In this document: positions 55,003 through 64,000 of the stretch, in pieces
Layout: each line of letters begins with the position of its first letter
Numbering within the stretch: position 1 is the stretch's first letter
DNA from: Pseudomonas asgharzadehiana
Lineage (GTDB): Bacteria > Pseudomonadota > Gammaproteobacteria > Pseudomonadales > Pseudomonadaceae
NCBI RefSeq assembly: GCF_019139815.1
Contig: NZ_CP077079.1
Location: 3,410,001-3,474,000 of the forward strand
DNA length: 64,000 nucleotides
Direction of reading: 5' to 3'
The notes under the pieces: generated by a model
Told to the model about the DNA's origin: nothing
The model's database searches: none
What the model saw: only the letters and a program-made list of their open reading frames with translations
Position numbers and translations under genes: made by a program

Positions 55003-57066
55003 TCAGATCGGCGAATTGCTCACCACCCGCAACGCCAGCCCTTCATAGGCATCCAGCGTGATAGTGAATTCCCCCTGCGCAGTCAGGTCCCCTTCCACCC
55101 GCTCGTTGATAATGTCCACCACCATCCCCGCTGCAATATCCGGCAGGTTCACGGTTTCGGTGATCGGCGTGGCGCCGAAATTCAGCGCGGTGATTTGCGT
55201 GCCTCTGCCGGCCGGCAGTTCATGGACCATGATCAACAGGGCGGGGTTTTGCACATCCGGCACCAGCACCTGGCGGCTGGCGGCGATGTCGTAAGCGCGG
55301 CGCACCGCGAGGATTTTTTGCAGTTGCGCGGCAAACGACTCGGGGTCCTGCAACTGGCTGTTCAGGCTGCCGTACAGGCTTTTGGCGCGTGGCATCTGCC
55401 CGGCGGATAAGTGTGCGTCGGGGTTAAGGTCCACCAGGTCATAGGCGCCGCGATGAATCCAGCGGGTGTCGCCGTCCTGCATCAAATGCGCAACGTCCGC
55501 CGCCGCCAGTGGCAATGCCCCCACCAGGTCCCAGCCGGACAAGGCAAACACCCCCGGCTGCATGGCGTTGTACATCACCAGCAGCAGGTGGATCTGGCGG
55601 ATCTGTTGAATGTCCGCCGGGGTAATCGCCTCCAGGTCGCGAATACCCAGCGCCGCGGTGATGATGCTGGCCGTGGTGCAGGACACGCCGTTGGTCACGA
55701 ACTTGAGGTTGTACGGCGCATGTTCGCCGGTCAGGCGTTCATACATCTGCTCGCGGATGTGCTCGCGCAGAATGTTGCCGGGGAAGGTCTGCCCCTGGTA
55801 CAGGAAGCTGTCATGGGCGTGCAGTGTCCAAAAGTGCACCAGTTCCAGGGTCAGCTCGTCGTGGTTCTGCAACGCATGGATCAGCGAGCCGGGGTCGATA
55901 CCCTGGCGATGCATCTCGCGCAGCATCAAGCGCAGGAACTCCGCATCACCCATCAGCAGCGCATGTTGGTAGGCAGGCCGGGTGATGAAGTCATAGGACA
56001 GGTCGGCACCGCCATGGGACATCGAGGCGATGTCATCCACCGTGAGGTTCAACTCCTGGAAGCTGAAGCCGCCCGCCTTGCGAATAGCCCCGCCGAGCAA
56101 CTGGTTCCCGGTGATCGACAATGGATGGCTCTCTGACCAGGCCGTGCCATCGAGCTTGCGCTCCACGCCGAGAAACCCGTTGGCATCCAGGCGCAGGATC
56201 TTCGCACCCATCACGTCGATGGCGTGCAGTGCGTCGCCGATGATCATTTGCTGCGCGGCAAACGTGGGGTCCAGCCAATTGAGCGACGGCTGGCCTTCCT
56301 TGAAGTAATGCAGATACACCCAGCGTCGCGGTTTTCCATCCACGCCGATCACCACCTGGGTTGCGCTCCAATCGGTTTCCTTGACGCCCGGCTCGAAGAA
56401 GATCACCCGCTGCAACTGGCCGACGATGTAGTGCTTGTCGCGCAGCGCGTCCACCTGCAAGGGGCTGAGGTTCTGCGCGTCGCGGCCTTCGGCCACGTCG
56501 GGCAGCAGGTGCCAGTCTTCCTCACGGATTTCTACCATATGGTAAAGACCGGGGTAGTCTTCGTACGCCATCTCGGCCAGGCGGAAGTCCGCGCCCTTAC
56601 CGGTATGGGACGGGATCACATCGTCAATGATCACCGCGTTGTGCGCCGCCGCCATGCGCGTCAGCGCCTGCAACTGCGCCTCGGTGCCCAGTTGCGGGTC
56701 GATCTCGAAGCTGATGCGGTCGAAATTGCCGTCGATGGTCGGCGTATGCAGTGTGCCGTTGAGGCCACCGGACTTTTTCAGCGGGCCGTTATGAATGCCC
56801 TGGATACCGATTTTCGACAGGGTGTGCCACAGCGTTTCGTCCCCCAGCGCCTCCAGCACCGTGCCGCCCTCGCGGGTCACAATCGAGGCCGGGTACGCGG
56901 TAAACCACACCGAGGACAACGCCGAAGCGTCGCGCGGTCGCGTCTGCGCAAAGGGCTGTTGCCACAACCTGCCTTGCCCGGAGTAGAGCTTGGCGCGCTG
57001 GCGGGCTGCGTGCAGCATCGATTGTTCCACCAGCCAGTTCACATGGTTGTTGTCAGCCGCGGTCAT
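55003..57066 (-). CDS. treS: trehalose synthase (maltose alpha-D-glucosyltransferase)
   Basis: A 687-residue GH13 enzyme matching the Pseudomonas TreS length without a maltokinase domain. It interconverts maltose and trehalose in the cytosol. The GH13 sites are visible: [20 protein letters not shown] near 140, nucleophile Asp in [18 protein letters not shown] near 290, acid Glu in [13 protein letters not shown] near 335, and [13 protein letters not shown] near 412. It is a single-gene unit here, convergent with the lyase gene. Trehalose would serve osmotic protection. Confidence 0.93.
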   Translation of the reverse strand: MTAADNNHVNWLVEQSMLHAARQRAKLYSGQGRLWQQPFAQTRPRDASALSSVWFTAYPASIVTREGGTVLEALGDETLWHTLSKIGIQGIHNGPLKKSGGLNGTLHTPTIDGNFDRISFEIDPQLGTEAQLQALTRMAAAHNAVIIDDVIPSHTGKGADFRLAEMAYEDYPGLYHMVEIREEDWHLLPDVAEGRDAQNLSPLQVDALRDKHYIVGQLQRVIFFEPGVKETDWSATQVVIGVDGKPRRWVYLHYFKEGQPSLNWLDPTFAAQQMIIGDALHAIDVMGAKILRLDANGFLGVERKLDGTAWSESHPLSITGNQLLGGAIRKAGGFSFQELNLTVDDIASMSHGGADLSYDFITRPAYQHALLMGDAEFLRLMLREMHRQGIDPGSLIHALQNHDELTLELVHFWTLHAHDSFLYQGQTFPGNILREHIREQMYERLTGEHAPYNLKFVTNGVSCTTASIITAALGIRDLEAITPADIQQIRQIHLLLVMYNAMQPGVFALSGWDLVGALPLAAADVAHLMQDGDTRWIHRGAYDLVDLNPDAHLSAGQMPRAKSLYGSLNSQLQDPESFAAQLQKILAVRRAYDIAASRQVLVPDVQNPALLIMVHELPAGRGTQITALNFGATPITETVNLPDIAAGMVVDIINERVEGDLTAQGEFTITLDAYEGLALRVVSNSPI

Positions 57067-57149
57067 AAGCTTGGTCCCTGTCGTTGTAAAAAATCGCTCG
57101 TAGACATATGAGGGGTACGCGGGCCATTCGTTGCATTGTTATGGCTCTG

Positions 57150-57929
57150 CTAAGCCAACCCCTGCGTCGCCTGGCGATACTGACGCGGAGTAAACCCGGT
57201 CGAGGCCTTGAACTGCCGGGTAAACGCGCTGTGGTCGGTATACCCGCACTGCAGCGCCACCTCGGTGATCGGCAGGTCGCCGTGCAGCAAGCGATGGGCA
57301 TGGTCCAGCCGGACCTTCTGGATCATTTGCCGGGGGGTGAGGTGGAACACGCGCTTGCAGTAACGCTCCAGTTGCGCCACTGAAATACCGGCGATGCGCG
57401 TCAGTTCGCCGAGGGTGACGCGACGGTTGAAATGCATGCGGATGTGCTCGTCCACCGCCGCCAGGCGTTGATACGCGGGGTGGGTTTCGCTGGCCGATTG
57501 CAGGTCTACGGAAATCCCGGCCAAGCCGATGATGTGGCCTTGGTGGTTGTATAACGGCCATTTGCGGGTCAGGCACCAGCCGGGTTCCCGTGTGCCGTAG
57601 AGGTGCAGTTCCAACTGGTCTTCGAGCACCAAACCTTGCTGCAGCACGCGCCGGTCCTGCTCGGTATAACCCGGGCCCAGCGGCGCCGGGAACACGTCAG
57701 CGCTGGTCTTGCCCAGCAGCGGCTGCAACTGCTTGAGGCCGCAGCGTTGCACCAGGGTGCGGTTGGCGAGGACGTAACGCGCGTGTGTGTCCTTGATGAA
57801 AATGGCGGCGTTGGGGATCGCATCCAGCATCGGCAGCAACTGCGCCACGCCGGCCACCAACTGCTGGATGTCGTGCGGGCGGCTCGTCTCGCTGCCTTGG
57901 CAAAGGCCGGCAAATGCGCTGTGCATCAT
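57150..57929 (-). CDS. AraC-family regulator with PAS domain, likely of hydroxyproline genes
   Basis: The 259-residue protein has a PAS domain (about residues 35-145, AAIFIKDTHARYVLANRTLV and GWCLTRKWPLYNHQGHIIGL) and a C-terminal AraC helix-turn-helix pair (165-255, LGELTRIAGISVAQLERYCK and TEVALQCGYTDHSAFTRQFK). It is divergent from the hydroxyproline epimerase gene with 196 bp between starts, the place of the AraC regulator in hydroxyproline clusters of Pseudomonas. The effector may be D-hydroxyproline; inferred. Confidence 0.87.
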   Translation of the reverse strand: MMHSAFAGLCQGSETSRPHDIQQLVAGVAQLLPMLDAIPNAAIFIKDTHARYVLANRTLVQRCGLKQLQPLLGKTSADVFPAPLGPGYTEQDRRVLQQGLVLEDQLELHLYGTREPGWCLTRKWPLYNHQGHIIGLAGISVDLQSASETHPAYQRLAAVDEHIRMHFNRRVTLGELTRIAGISVAQLERYCKRVFHLTPRQMIQKVRLDHAHRLLHGDLPITEVALQCGYTDHSAFTRQFKASTGFTPRQYRQATQGLA

Positions 57930-58125
57930 CACTGTGTAGCCCCTGCTGATCGCCTAGACGCGTAGCAGATTGCCCGATGCATGGCGGTGCTGTCGAGCGA
58001 TGCGCACTGTGCTGAATTCGTCATCGATGTCGGCAAAAAACATCAATCGCGCCACCGCCCGCCCGTTCAGGATAGGACCACTGCCGCCTGGCCAGCGTCC
58101 CGCTACCCACCGTCTGGAGCCCGTT

Positions 58126-59052
58126 ATGAAGCGACTGCATGTGATCGACTCCCACACCGGCGGCGAGCCCACGCGCCTGGTGATGGACGGTTTCCCCGCG
58201 CTCAGGGGCGCCACGCTCGCCGAGCAGCTCGACAACCTGCGCACCGAACACGACCAATGGCGCCGCGCCTGCCTGCTCGAACCGCGTGGCAACGAGGTAC
58301 TGGTCGGCGCGTTGTACTGCGCGCCGGTGACGCCGGAGGCAACCTGCGGTGTGATTTTCTTCAACAACGCCGGTTACCTCGGCATGTGCGGCCACGGCAC
58401 TATCGGCCTGATCGCGTCGTTGCACCACCTGGGACGCATCCAGCCGGGCGTACACGGCATCGACACCCCGGTGGGCCCGGTGGCGGCCACTTTGCACGAA
58501 GATGGCAGCGTGACCCTGCGCAATGTGCCCGCCTATCGCTATCGCCAACAGGTGCCGGTGCGGGTGCCGGGGCATGGCACGGTCCATGGCGATATCGCCT
58601 GGGGCGGGAACTGGTTCTTCCTGGTGTCCGAGCACGGCAAGGCGCTGGAGATGAGCAACGTCGACGCCCTCACCGACTACACCTGGGCGATGCTCAAGGC
58701 CCTGGAAGATCAGGGCATCGGTGGCGCGGACGGCGCGCTGATCGACCATATCGAACTGTTCGCCGACGACGCCCGCGCCGACAGCCGCAACTTCGTGATG
58801 TGCCCCGGCAAAGCCTACGACCGCTCGCCGTGCGGCACCGGCACCAGCGCCAAACTGGCGTGCCTGGCCGCCGACGGCAAGCTCGTCGAAGGGCAGACCT
58901 GGAGACAGGCCAGCATCACCGGCAGCCAATTCGAAGGCCGGTTTGAGTGGGCGGGCGAGCGCGTCATTCCCCTGATTACCGGCCGCGCCTACATGACCGC
59001 CGACAGCACCCTGCTGATCGACGAGCAAGACCCTTTTGCCTGGGGCATCTGA
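58126..59052 (+). CDS. 4-hydroxyproline 2-epimerase (proline racemase family)
   Basis: A 308-residue member of the proline racemase family that interconverts trans-4-L-hydroxyproline and cis-4-D-hydroxyproline. The two active cysteines are in [20 protein letters not shown] (near 88) and [20 protein letters not shown] (near 236), both intact, which separates it from the dehydratase group. It begins [24 protein letters not shown] lies 9 bases before the ATG at 58126. It is the first gene of the hydroxyproline operon. Confidence 0.92.
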   Translation: MKRLHVIDSHTGGEPTRLVMDGFPALRGATLAEQLDNLRTEHDQWRRACLLEPRGNEVLVGALYCAPVTPEATCGVIFFNNAGYLGMCGHGTIGLIASLHHLGRIQPGVHGIDTPVGPVAATLHEDGSVTLRNVPAYRYRQQVPVRVPGHGTVHGDIAWGGNWFFLVSEHGKALEMSNVDALTDYTWAMLKALEDQGIGGADGALIDHIELFADDARADSRNFVMCPGKAYDRSPCGTGTSAKLACLAADGKLVEGQTWRQASITGSQFEGRFEWAGERVIPLITGRAYMTADSTLLIDEQDPFAWGI

Positions 59053-59084
59053 GCCCCCTCCTTTGATTGAACGGAGCTGGAACC

Positions 59085-60032
59085 ATGAGCGATAACATCT
59101 TCACCGGTTGTATCCCCGCGCTGATGACCCCGTGCACCACCGCGCGCCAACCGGACTTCGACGCACTGGTCGCCAAGGGCCGCGAGTTGGTCGATATCGG
59201 CATGAACGCCGTGGTGTATTGCGGTTCCATGGGCGACTGGCCGTTGCTCACCGAGGCCCAGCGCCAGGAAGGCGTGGCGCGTCTGGTGGCGGCCGGGGTG
59301 CCGACCATCGTCGGCACCGGCGCGGTGAACAGCCGTGAAGCGCAGGCCCATGCGGCCCACGCCGCCAAGGTTGGCGCACACGGCCTGATGGTGATTCCGC
59401 GCGTGCTGTCCCGGGGCGCCTCTGCAACCGCGCAAAAGGCCCACTTCTCGGCGATCCTCAAAGCCGCGCCCAAGCTGCCGGCCGTGATCTACAACAGCCC
59501 GTACTACGGCTTCGCCACCCGCGCCGATCTGTTCTTCGAGCTGCGTCGCGAACACCCCAACCTGATCGGCTTCAAAGAGTTCGGCGGCGGCGCCGACCTG
59601 CGATACGCCGCCGAACACATCACCTCCCAGGACGATAACGTGACCCTGATGGTCGGCGTCGACACCCAGGTGGTACACGGCTTCGTCAACTGCAACGCCA
59701 CCGGCGCAATCACCGGCATCGGCAACGCGCTGCCACGGGAAGTGCTGCAACTGGTGGCCCTGAGCAAACAGGCGGCCAGGGGCGATGCCACGGCCCGGCG
59801 CCAGGCGCATGAGCTGGAGGCCGCGTTGGCGGTCTTGTCGTCCTTCGATGAAGGCGGTGACCTGGTGCTGTATTACAAACACTTGATGGTGCTCAACGGC
59901 GACACCGGCTACGACTTGCATTTCAATGCAACCGACGTGCTCAGCGACGCCCAGCGCCGCTATGCCGAAACCCAGTACGCGCTGTTCCGCCAGTGGTACG
60001 CCAACTGGTCGGCCGAACAGAACGTCGGCTGA
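59085..60032 (+). CDS. dihydrodipicolinate synthase-family aldolase, probable 1-pyrroline-4-hydroxy-2-carboxylate deaminase
   Basis: A 315-residue DapA-family protein with Schiff-base Lys in NLIGFKEFGGGADL (near 168) and Tyr in AVIYNSPYYGFATRADLFFE (near 140). It begins MSDNIFTGCIPALMTPCTTA. In hydroxyproline cluster context this family removes ammonia from 1-pyrroline-4-hydroxy-2-carboxylate to give 2-oxoglutarate semialdehyde. The gene follows the epimerase by 32 bases with a GGAG site. Function is inferred from position and family; it is unlikely to be the lysine-pathway DapA. Confidence 0.88.
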   Translation: MSDNIFTGCIPALMTPCTTARQPDFDALVAKGRELVDIGMNAVVYCGSMGDWPLLTEAQRQEGVARLVAAGVPTIVGTGAVNSREAQAHAAHAAKVGAHGLMVIPRVLSRGASATAQKAHFSAILKAAPKLPAVIYNSPYYGFATRADLFFELRREHPNLIGFKEFGGGADLRYAAEHITSQDDNVTLMVGVDTQVVHGFVNCNATGAITGIGNALPREVLQLVALSKQAARGDATARRQAHELEAALAVLSSFDEGGDLVLYYKHLMVLNGDTGYDLHFNATDVLSDAQRRYAETQYALFRQWYANWSAEQNVG

Positions 60033-60091
60033 TTGTTTAGGCGCCGCTGTGCTGTTCACAGCGGCCAACTGTGTTTTTCCAGGACGCTCTC

Positions 60092-60166
60092 ATGACTTTG
60101 ACAGGCACGCTGTTGAGCGGTCGGCACTTGCTCTGCGGCCATCGCGACGGCCAGAGAGAGGTATAG
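60092..60166 (+). pseudogene. 5' remnant of an aldehyde dehydrogenase gene (probable 2-oxoglutarate semialdehyde dehydrogenase)
   Basis: A 24-codon frame with an AGGAC ribosome site reads MTLTGTLLSGRHLLCGHRDG and stops after QREV, just before the oxidoreductase gene. It looks like the start of Pseudomonas 2-oxoglutarate semialdehyde dehydrogenases (MTLTGNLLIG...). In the P. putida hydroxyproline cluster, as I recall, that dehydrogenase lies exactly here, between the deaminase and D-hydroxyproline dehydrogenase genes. The rest of the gene is missing, so this appears to be a deletion scar. Confidence 0.55.
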
Positions 60167-60169
60167 GCC

Positions 60170-61417
60170 ATGGCCGAAGATTTCGTCGTGGTCGGCGCCG
60201 GTATTATCGGGGTTGCCTGCGCCTTGCAGCTGGCGCGCCAAGGTCGGCGGGTGAAGGTGCTTGACGCGCAGGCGCCCGGCAGGGGCGCCTCCTATGGCAA
60301 CGCCGGCCACCTGGCGACGGAACAGGTGTTTCCCATCGCCGACCTGTCGATCCTCAAGCGCTTGCCCGCCATGCTCACCGACCCCATGGGCCCTTTGCGC
60401 CTGGACTGGAAATACCTGCCTCGCGCCCTGCCCTGGTTTGTGCGGCTGTTGCTGAACCTGCGTGCGACGCAATACCAGCGCACCGTGGTGGGTATTCGCG
60501 CGTTGAACGAAGGCAGCCTCGGCGCCTGGCAGCGTTTGCTGGCCAGCATCCATCGTTCTGAACTGTTGCGCGAAGAGGGCTCGCTGCTGGTGTACGAACG
60601 GGCCGACTCGCGTCCCGCCCTCGACGCCTTGCAACAGCGGATGCGCCAACAAAATGTGGCGGTGGATTTCTGGCCCGCCGAGGCCATTCGCAAGGCCGTG
60701 CCGCAGTTAAGCGAGCAGGTCCTGGGCGGGCTGTTTTTTCCCGCGACGGGGCATTTTGTCGACCCTTACCACGTGCTATGCGAACTGGTGGAAGCGGCCA
60801 AGGCCAGCGGCGTGCAATTCGTCACGCGTCAGGTGCGCGATGCAAGGGTTGACGCTGATGGCGTGGTGTTGACGACCGACCAGGGCACTCTCACCGCACG
60901 CCAGGTACTCATCGCCTGCGGCGCCCACTCGGCCCGACTCACCGCCTGCCTCACCGGCAAAAAAATCCCGCTGGACACCGAGCGCGGCTATCACTTGATG
61001 CTGCCCCACGAGCACCAGCGCCTGCCGTTTGCCGTCACCTCGCTGGAACGCAAATTCATCATGACCCCCATGACCGGCGGCCTGCGCCTGGCCGGCACGG
61101 TGGAATTCGCCGGCCTGGAGCGCCCGGCGAACATGGCCCGCGCCTGGCAGTTGCATCGGTTGAGCCAGGGGCTGTTTCGTGAGGAATTGAATGTGCGGGA
61201 CGCAACGCCATGGATGGGGTTTCGGCCATCCCTGCCGGACTCGCTGCCGGTCATTGACCGGGTGTGTGACGCAAAAGTACTGCTCGCATTCGGTCATCAG
61301 CACTTGGGGTTGACGCAGGCGGCGGTGACGGCAGAAAGGATAGGGCAACTGGCGTGTGCCGGCGTTGGGCAAACAGATGTGCCGGCGCCAGGGCCGTATC
61401 GGCTGGATCGGTTTTGA
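60170..61417 (+). CDS. FAD-dependent D-hydroxyproline/D-amino acid dehydrogenase
   Basis: A 415-residue DAO-family flavoprotein. The FAD motif is VVVGAGIIGVACALQLARQG at residues 6-25, and the C-terminal flavin segment is DRVCDAKVLLAFGHQHLGLT. It is likely the D-hydroxyproline dehydrogenase making 1-pyrroline-4-hydroxy-2-carboxylate for the upstream deaminase. The start MAEDFVVVGAG at 60170 lies 3 bases after the aldehyde dehydrogenase remnant, whose end carries an AGAGAGG ribosome site. It closes the hydroxyproline operon. Confidence 0.87.
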   Translation: MAEDFVVVGAGIIGVACALQLARQGRRVKVLDAQAPGRGASYGNAGHLATEQVFPIADLSILKRLPAMLTDPMGPLRLDWKYLPRALPWFVRLLLNLRATQYQRTVVGIRALNEGSLGAWQRLLASIHRSELLREEGSLLVYERADSRPALDALQQRMRQQNVAVDFWPAEAIRKAVPQLSEQVLGGLFFPATGHFVDPYHVLCELVEAAKASGVQFVTRQVRDARVDADGVVLTTDQGTLTARQVLIACGAHSARLTACLTGKKIPLDTERGYHLMLPHEHQRLPFAVTSLERKFIMTPMTGGLRLAGTVEFAGLERPANMARAWQLHRLSQGLFREELNVRDATPWMGFRPSLPDSLPVIDRVCDAKVLLAFGHQHLGLTQAAVTAERIGQLACAGVGQTDVPAPGPYRLDRF

Positions 61418-61442
61418 AAGAGGTGGGCCTGCGCGCGACGCC

Positions 61443-62372
61443 TTAAAGCGTGGGCGCTTGCCCAGGGTGCGCGGACGCGCTCAATAGCGCGTCAGCAATG
61501 CCCTCGATTTCATCCTGCAGCCACAGTTTGTTTGTCCAATCAGCAGGGATAGCTTGAGCACCGTAGTAAGCGCCCGCCAATTGCCCCACGATTGCCGCAG
61601 TGGTATCGGCGTCATCCCCAAGGTTTGCCGCGCCGAGCACTGCCTCGGCAAAACTGTCAGTGTGGTGGAAACACCACAGCGCTGCCTCCAAGGACGCGAC
61701 TGCATACCCTGTTCCAGTGATCTCGGTTGTCGACTTGCTGCGATATTCGCCATGCGCTATGGCGATGACTTTGGGCGCGGACAATCCTGCGCTGGATAAG
61801 CGCAACACGTCATCCTTTGGCTCGCCGCGCAGCGCGTTGCTGATCGCCTGCGCAAGTACCAGGCAGCACTCAAGCGCCTCTTGCGCCGCGTGGGTAGTTC
61901 GCGAACTCTGGAGGGTGTAGGCACGAATATTTTCCGGGTCTGGAAAGTAAAACAACACGACGGGGGCCAGACGCATCATCGAACCATTACCGGCCGAACG
62001 CGGGTCCGTTGAGCCTGCAAACGGGTCGCCGGTGGTCTCAAATGTCGCCAGCGCCTGGCGAACCGTCATGCCGATATCAAAGCAATCGCCGGTGGAACTC
62101 AGGTATCCCCACTTCCACCAGTTCAGGTAGCGGCCCATCTGGTCCCGCGGGTCAAAACCTTTTTTGTGCAGCAGACTTTCCGCCAGGCACAGCGCCATCG
62201 AGGTGTCGTCCGTCCACTGGCCGGGCTTGAGGTTGAACGGCCCTCCTCCGACCATATCGGTAAGTGGAGTGAATGTGCCACGAGGCATGAACTCGACGGT
62301 TGTACCGACGGCATCGCCGCAGGCCAGGCCCAGCAGGCAGCCGCGATAACGATCCGAAAGCGTAAGAGACAT
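61443..62372 (-). CDS. ADP-ribosylglycohydrolase family protein
   Basis: A 309-residue all-helical DraG/ARH-type hydrolase. Metal-site motifs are GLACGDAVGTTVEF near 13, GQWTDDTSMALCLAESL near 47, GNGSMMRLAPV near 125 and ANLGDDADTTAAIVGQLAGA near 250. It should remove ADP-ribose from a protein, nucleic acid or metabolite. The start at 62372 follows AAGGAAG. There is no ADP-ribosyltransferase partner and no nitrogenase in the window, so the substrate is open. Confidence 0.9.
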   Translation of the reverse strand: MSLTLSDRYRGCLLGLACGDAVGTTVEFMPRGTFTPLTDMVGGGPFNLKPGQWTDDTSMALCLAESLLHKKGFDPRDQMGRYLNWWKWGYLSSTGDCFDIGMTVRQALATFETTGDPFAGSTDPRSAGNGSMMRLAPVVLFYFPDPENIRAYTLQSSRTTHAAQEALECCLVLAQAISNALRGEPKDDVLRLSSAGLSAPKVIAIAHGEYRSKSTTEITGTGYAVASLEAALWCFHHTDSFAEAVLGAANLGDDADTTAAIVGQLAGAYYGAQAIPADWTNKLWLQDEIEGIADALLSASAHPGQAPTL

Positions 62373-62421
62373 GTGTCTTCCTTGAAAAGGCCATGCTGGA
62401 GTGCATGGATCAACCAGCACT

Positions 62422-63429
62422 TTACTTGACCAACCGCTTCTCTTTGGAGGGGCGATATCCGAAGTACGAGCTATAGCACTTGCTGAAATGACTCGGCGAC
62501 ACGAACCCGCACGCCACCAGCACTTCCACCTGCGAGAGCTCGGTGTGCTGCAACAACCGGCGGGCCTCGGTGACGCGTAACTCCATGTAGTAGCGCTGCG
62601 GCGTGGTGCCCAATTGCTCCTTGAACAAGCGCTCCAACTGGCGGCGCGAGCGACCGGCGTAGACGGCCAGTTGGTCCAGCTCCAGGGGTTCCTCCAGGTT
62701 GGAATCCATCAATTTCACCACTTCACGCAGGGGCGCGCTGACACTGACGTTTTCGGTGGGTTTGATGCGCCGGTAGCGCGATTCTTCGAAGGCCAGGATG
62801 TCTTCGATGCCTTCGACGAGGGCTTTACCGTGCAGACCCTTGATCCAGTCCAGCGCCATATGGAACGCACCGGAAGGGCTTGAAGCGGTCAGGCGGTCGC
62901 GGTCGATCACGTAGGGTTCGCTGGTCACATGGGTGGCCTTGGACACTTCGGCCAATGCCGGACGGTGTTCCGGGTGGATGGCGCAGCGGTAATCCTGCAA
63001 CAGCCCGGCGCGGCCGAGGAACCAGGCGCCGTTCCACAACCCCGCCAGGTGGATACCCTGTTCGGCAGCGCTGCGCAGCAGTTGGATGAAGCCTTCGCCG
63101 GCCTTGAGTTCGGTGCGGAACCCGCCACAGATCACCAGCAAGTCCACTTCATGCAGCGCATCGGCATCCAGGCGTGCATCGGGGCGAATGACCAGGCCCA
63201 GGTCGCTGATCACTTCACCCTCGTCGCAACCGTAGGTGCGCGAGGCGAACAGCTCGGGGCGCAGCAGGTTGGCGGTGACCAGCGTGTCGAGGGTCTGGGT
63301 AAAGGCCGGCAGGGAAAAGTGTTCGAGCAACAGGAAGCCCACGCGGCTGACCGACGCCGGCTGCGAGGTTTCATTGAGGTAGCGCAGGTTCTTGCCCTTC
63401 ATGCCACCGCTGAATTGACGTCTTTCCAT
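62422..63429 (-). CDS. GlxA-family AraC regulator (DJ-1/PfpI-like amidase domain)
   Basis: The 335-residue regulator has a DJ-1/PfpI-like effector domain (about residues 25-200, SRVGFLLLEHFSLPAFTQTL, ICGGFRTELKAGEG and LAGLWNGAWFLGRAG, where the usual nucleophile Cys is absent) and a C-terminal AraC domain (225-330, LDQLAVYAGRSRRQLERLFK and VEVLVACGFVSPSHFSKCYS). Relatives regulate amine, betaine or arginine catabolism. The start is uncertain: ATG 63429 or 63402, both with weak ribosome sites. Its target is unknown; no obvious operon is adjacent. Confidence 0.85.
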   Translation of the reverse strand: MERRQFSGGMKGKNLRYLNETSQPASVSRVGFLLLEHFSLPAFTQTLDTLVTANLLRPELFASRTYGCDEGEVISDLGLVIRPDARLDADALHEVDLLVICGGFRTELKAGEGFIQLLRSAAEQGIHLAGLWNGAWFLGRAGLLQDYRCAIHPEHRPALAEVSKATHVTSEPYVIDRDRLTASSPSGAFHMALDWIKGLHGKALVEGIEDILAFEESRYRRIKPTENVSVSAPLREVVKLMDSNLEEPLELDQLAVYAGRSRRQLERLFKEQLGTTPQRYYMELRVTEARRLLQHTELSQVEVLVACGFVSPSHFSKCYSSYFGYRPSKEKRLVK

Positions 63430-63657
63430 CGAGGGTTGGCCCACTTTTATTGTTGATGCGATGGGCGTCATCTTAGGGGCAAATGCATTGGCTGTCTCAC
63501 GCCCTGATCTCGACAAACGCACAACCGGCCAAAGCCCGCAGCAGAACGGTGGGAAGCGCATCTGATATGGTTTTTTAGTTGTTATCTGCGCCTGTATCGA
63601 AATGCCGCGCGGGTGGACAATGGCCACATCCCCCCTTCCTTCCCCTTCGGAGGCCGT

Positions 63658-63741
63658 ATGACCAAGATGGCAATATTCCTGTTCGGCTTTTTGGTGTTGA
63701 CCATCGGCATCGGCTTGCTGGCGACCATCTCGCCGGTCTGA
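63658..63741 (+). CDS. 27-residue single-pass membrane peptide
   Basis: A short frame after a strong GGAGG (spacing 4) encodes MTKMAIFLFGFLVLTIGIGL followed by LATISPV and TGA. It is one hydrophobic helix with a positively charged start, a conserved-looking micro-protein type found in Pseudomonas. It is convergent with a LysE gene, 3 bases between stops. Function unknown. Confidence 0.6.
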   Translation: MTKMAIFLFGFLVLTIGIGLLATISPV

Positions 63742-63744
63742 CCG

Positions 63745-64000
63745 TTAGTTGGCAAACACCATCGGATACAGCGACAACACCAGCAACCCGGCCATCGCCC
63801 CATTGAACACCCTTAGCCGGCGCGGTTCGCTCAGCACATTGCGCAAGCCGCTGCCACAGCCTGCCCACACGCACACACTGGGCAGGTTCACCACGGCAAA
63901 AACCAGGGCGATAACCAGCACGTTGGTGACATAGCCCTCAGCGGGCGTATAGGTGGTAATCGCTCCCAACGCCATGATCCAGGCCTTGGGGTTCACCCAC
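63745..64000 (-). CDS. LysE-family exporter, C-terminal part (cut by window edge)
   Basis: The frame on the minus strand enters at the window end and reads WVNPKAWIMALGAITTYTPA (first codon incomplete at the edge), the NPKAW motif of LysE/RhtB exporters, then two further membrane helices (VLVIALVFAVVNLPSVCVWA and MAGLLVLSLYPMVFAN). The N-terminal part is outside the window. Amino acid export is the family role; substrate unknown. Confidence 0.85.
   Translation of the reverse strand, partial: WVNPKAWIMALGAITTYTPAEGYVTNVLVIALVFAVVNLPSVCVWAGCGSGLRNVLSEPRRLRVFNGAMAGLLVLSLYPMVFAN

Noticed and set aside
59085..60032. dapA of lysine biosynthesis
   Set aside because: Cluster context with epimerase, D-amino acid dehydrogenase and AraC regulator fits hydroxyproline breakdown; length and N-terminus also differ from housekeeping DapA.

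Overview
This is 64 kb of a Pseudomonas chromosome, most like the P. fluorescens group. The evidence is high GC with strong GC3 codon use, a 358-residue Hpd, an MvaT/MvaU-type H-NS protein, ahpC-ahpF, gor and galU as expected for Pseudomonas, an LMWP-type arsRBC operon and a short single-domain TreS. No prophage, CRISPR array, rRNA operon or intact insertion sequence is visible; there is one tRNA gene (Leu, anticodon TAA).

Layout. 1-4 kb: edge of a secreted protein, glycerate kinase, a CdaR-type regulator and an MFS sugar-acid/glycerate carrier. 4-13 kb: SDR and LysR pair, aldo/keto reductase, RarD, hpd, EamA exporter with divergent LysR, a CSS-EAL c-di-GMP phosphodiesterase and an MvaU-like protein with a TTG start. 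13-21.5 kb: stress and redox genes (gloA, ahpF, ahpC, gor, galU), interrupted by a divergent TnpS/TnpT pair with an rst-like site. 21.5-31 kb: small proteins and lipoproteins, DUF1883, alkB and ada, nitronate monooxygenase, modABC behind a ModE box, topoisomerase IB and YoaK. 31-37 kb: lipoprotein, candidate sRNA, azlCD, arsRBC, LysE, DinB and GFA proteins. 37.8-43.3 kb: tRNA-Leu followed by accessory DNA with gene remnants, an alpha/beta hydrolase, a B3/4-domain protein divergent from an XRE-cupin regulator, and an OafA-type acyltransferase. 43.4-55 kb: amino-acid permease, two-component system, and a five-gene operon for an RND pump, a MipA/OmpV porin-like protein and a secreted alginate-lyase-family enzyme. 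55-64 kb: treS, a hydroxyproline catabolic cluster that has lost its aldehyde dehydrogenase, ADP-ribosylglycohydrolase, a GlxA-type regulator, a 27-residue membrane peptide and the end of a LysE exporter.

The observations most worth a second look are: (1) the orphan tnpS/tnpT cointegrate-resolution module, whose intergenic region carries a 20-bp inverted repeat next to tnpT and a second repeat on the tnpS side, as in Tn4651 rst, but with no transposase; (2) the 24-codon scar where the ketoglutarate semialdehyde dehydrogenase of the hydroxyproline cluster should be; (3) Ada without three of its four zinc cysteines; (4) the RND-MipA-polysaccharide lyase operon, in which three of the four junctions are 4-bp overlaps; (5) an unannotated structured RNA candidate at about 31.79-31.87 kb.
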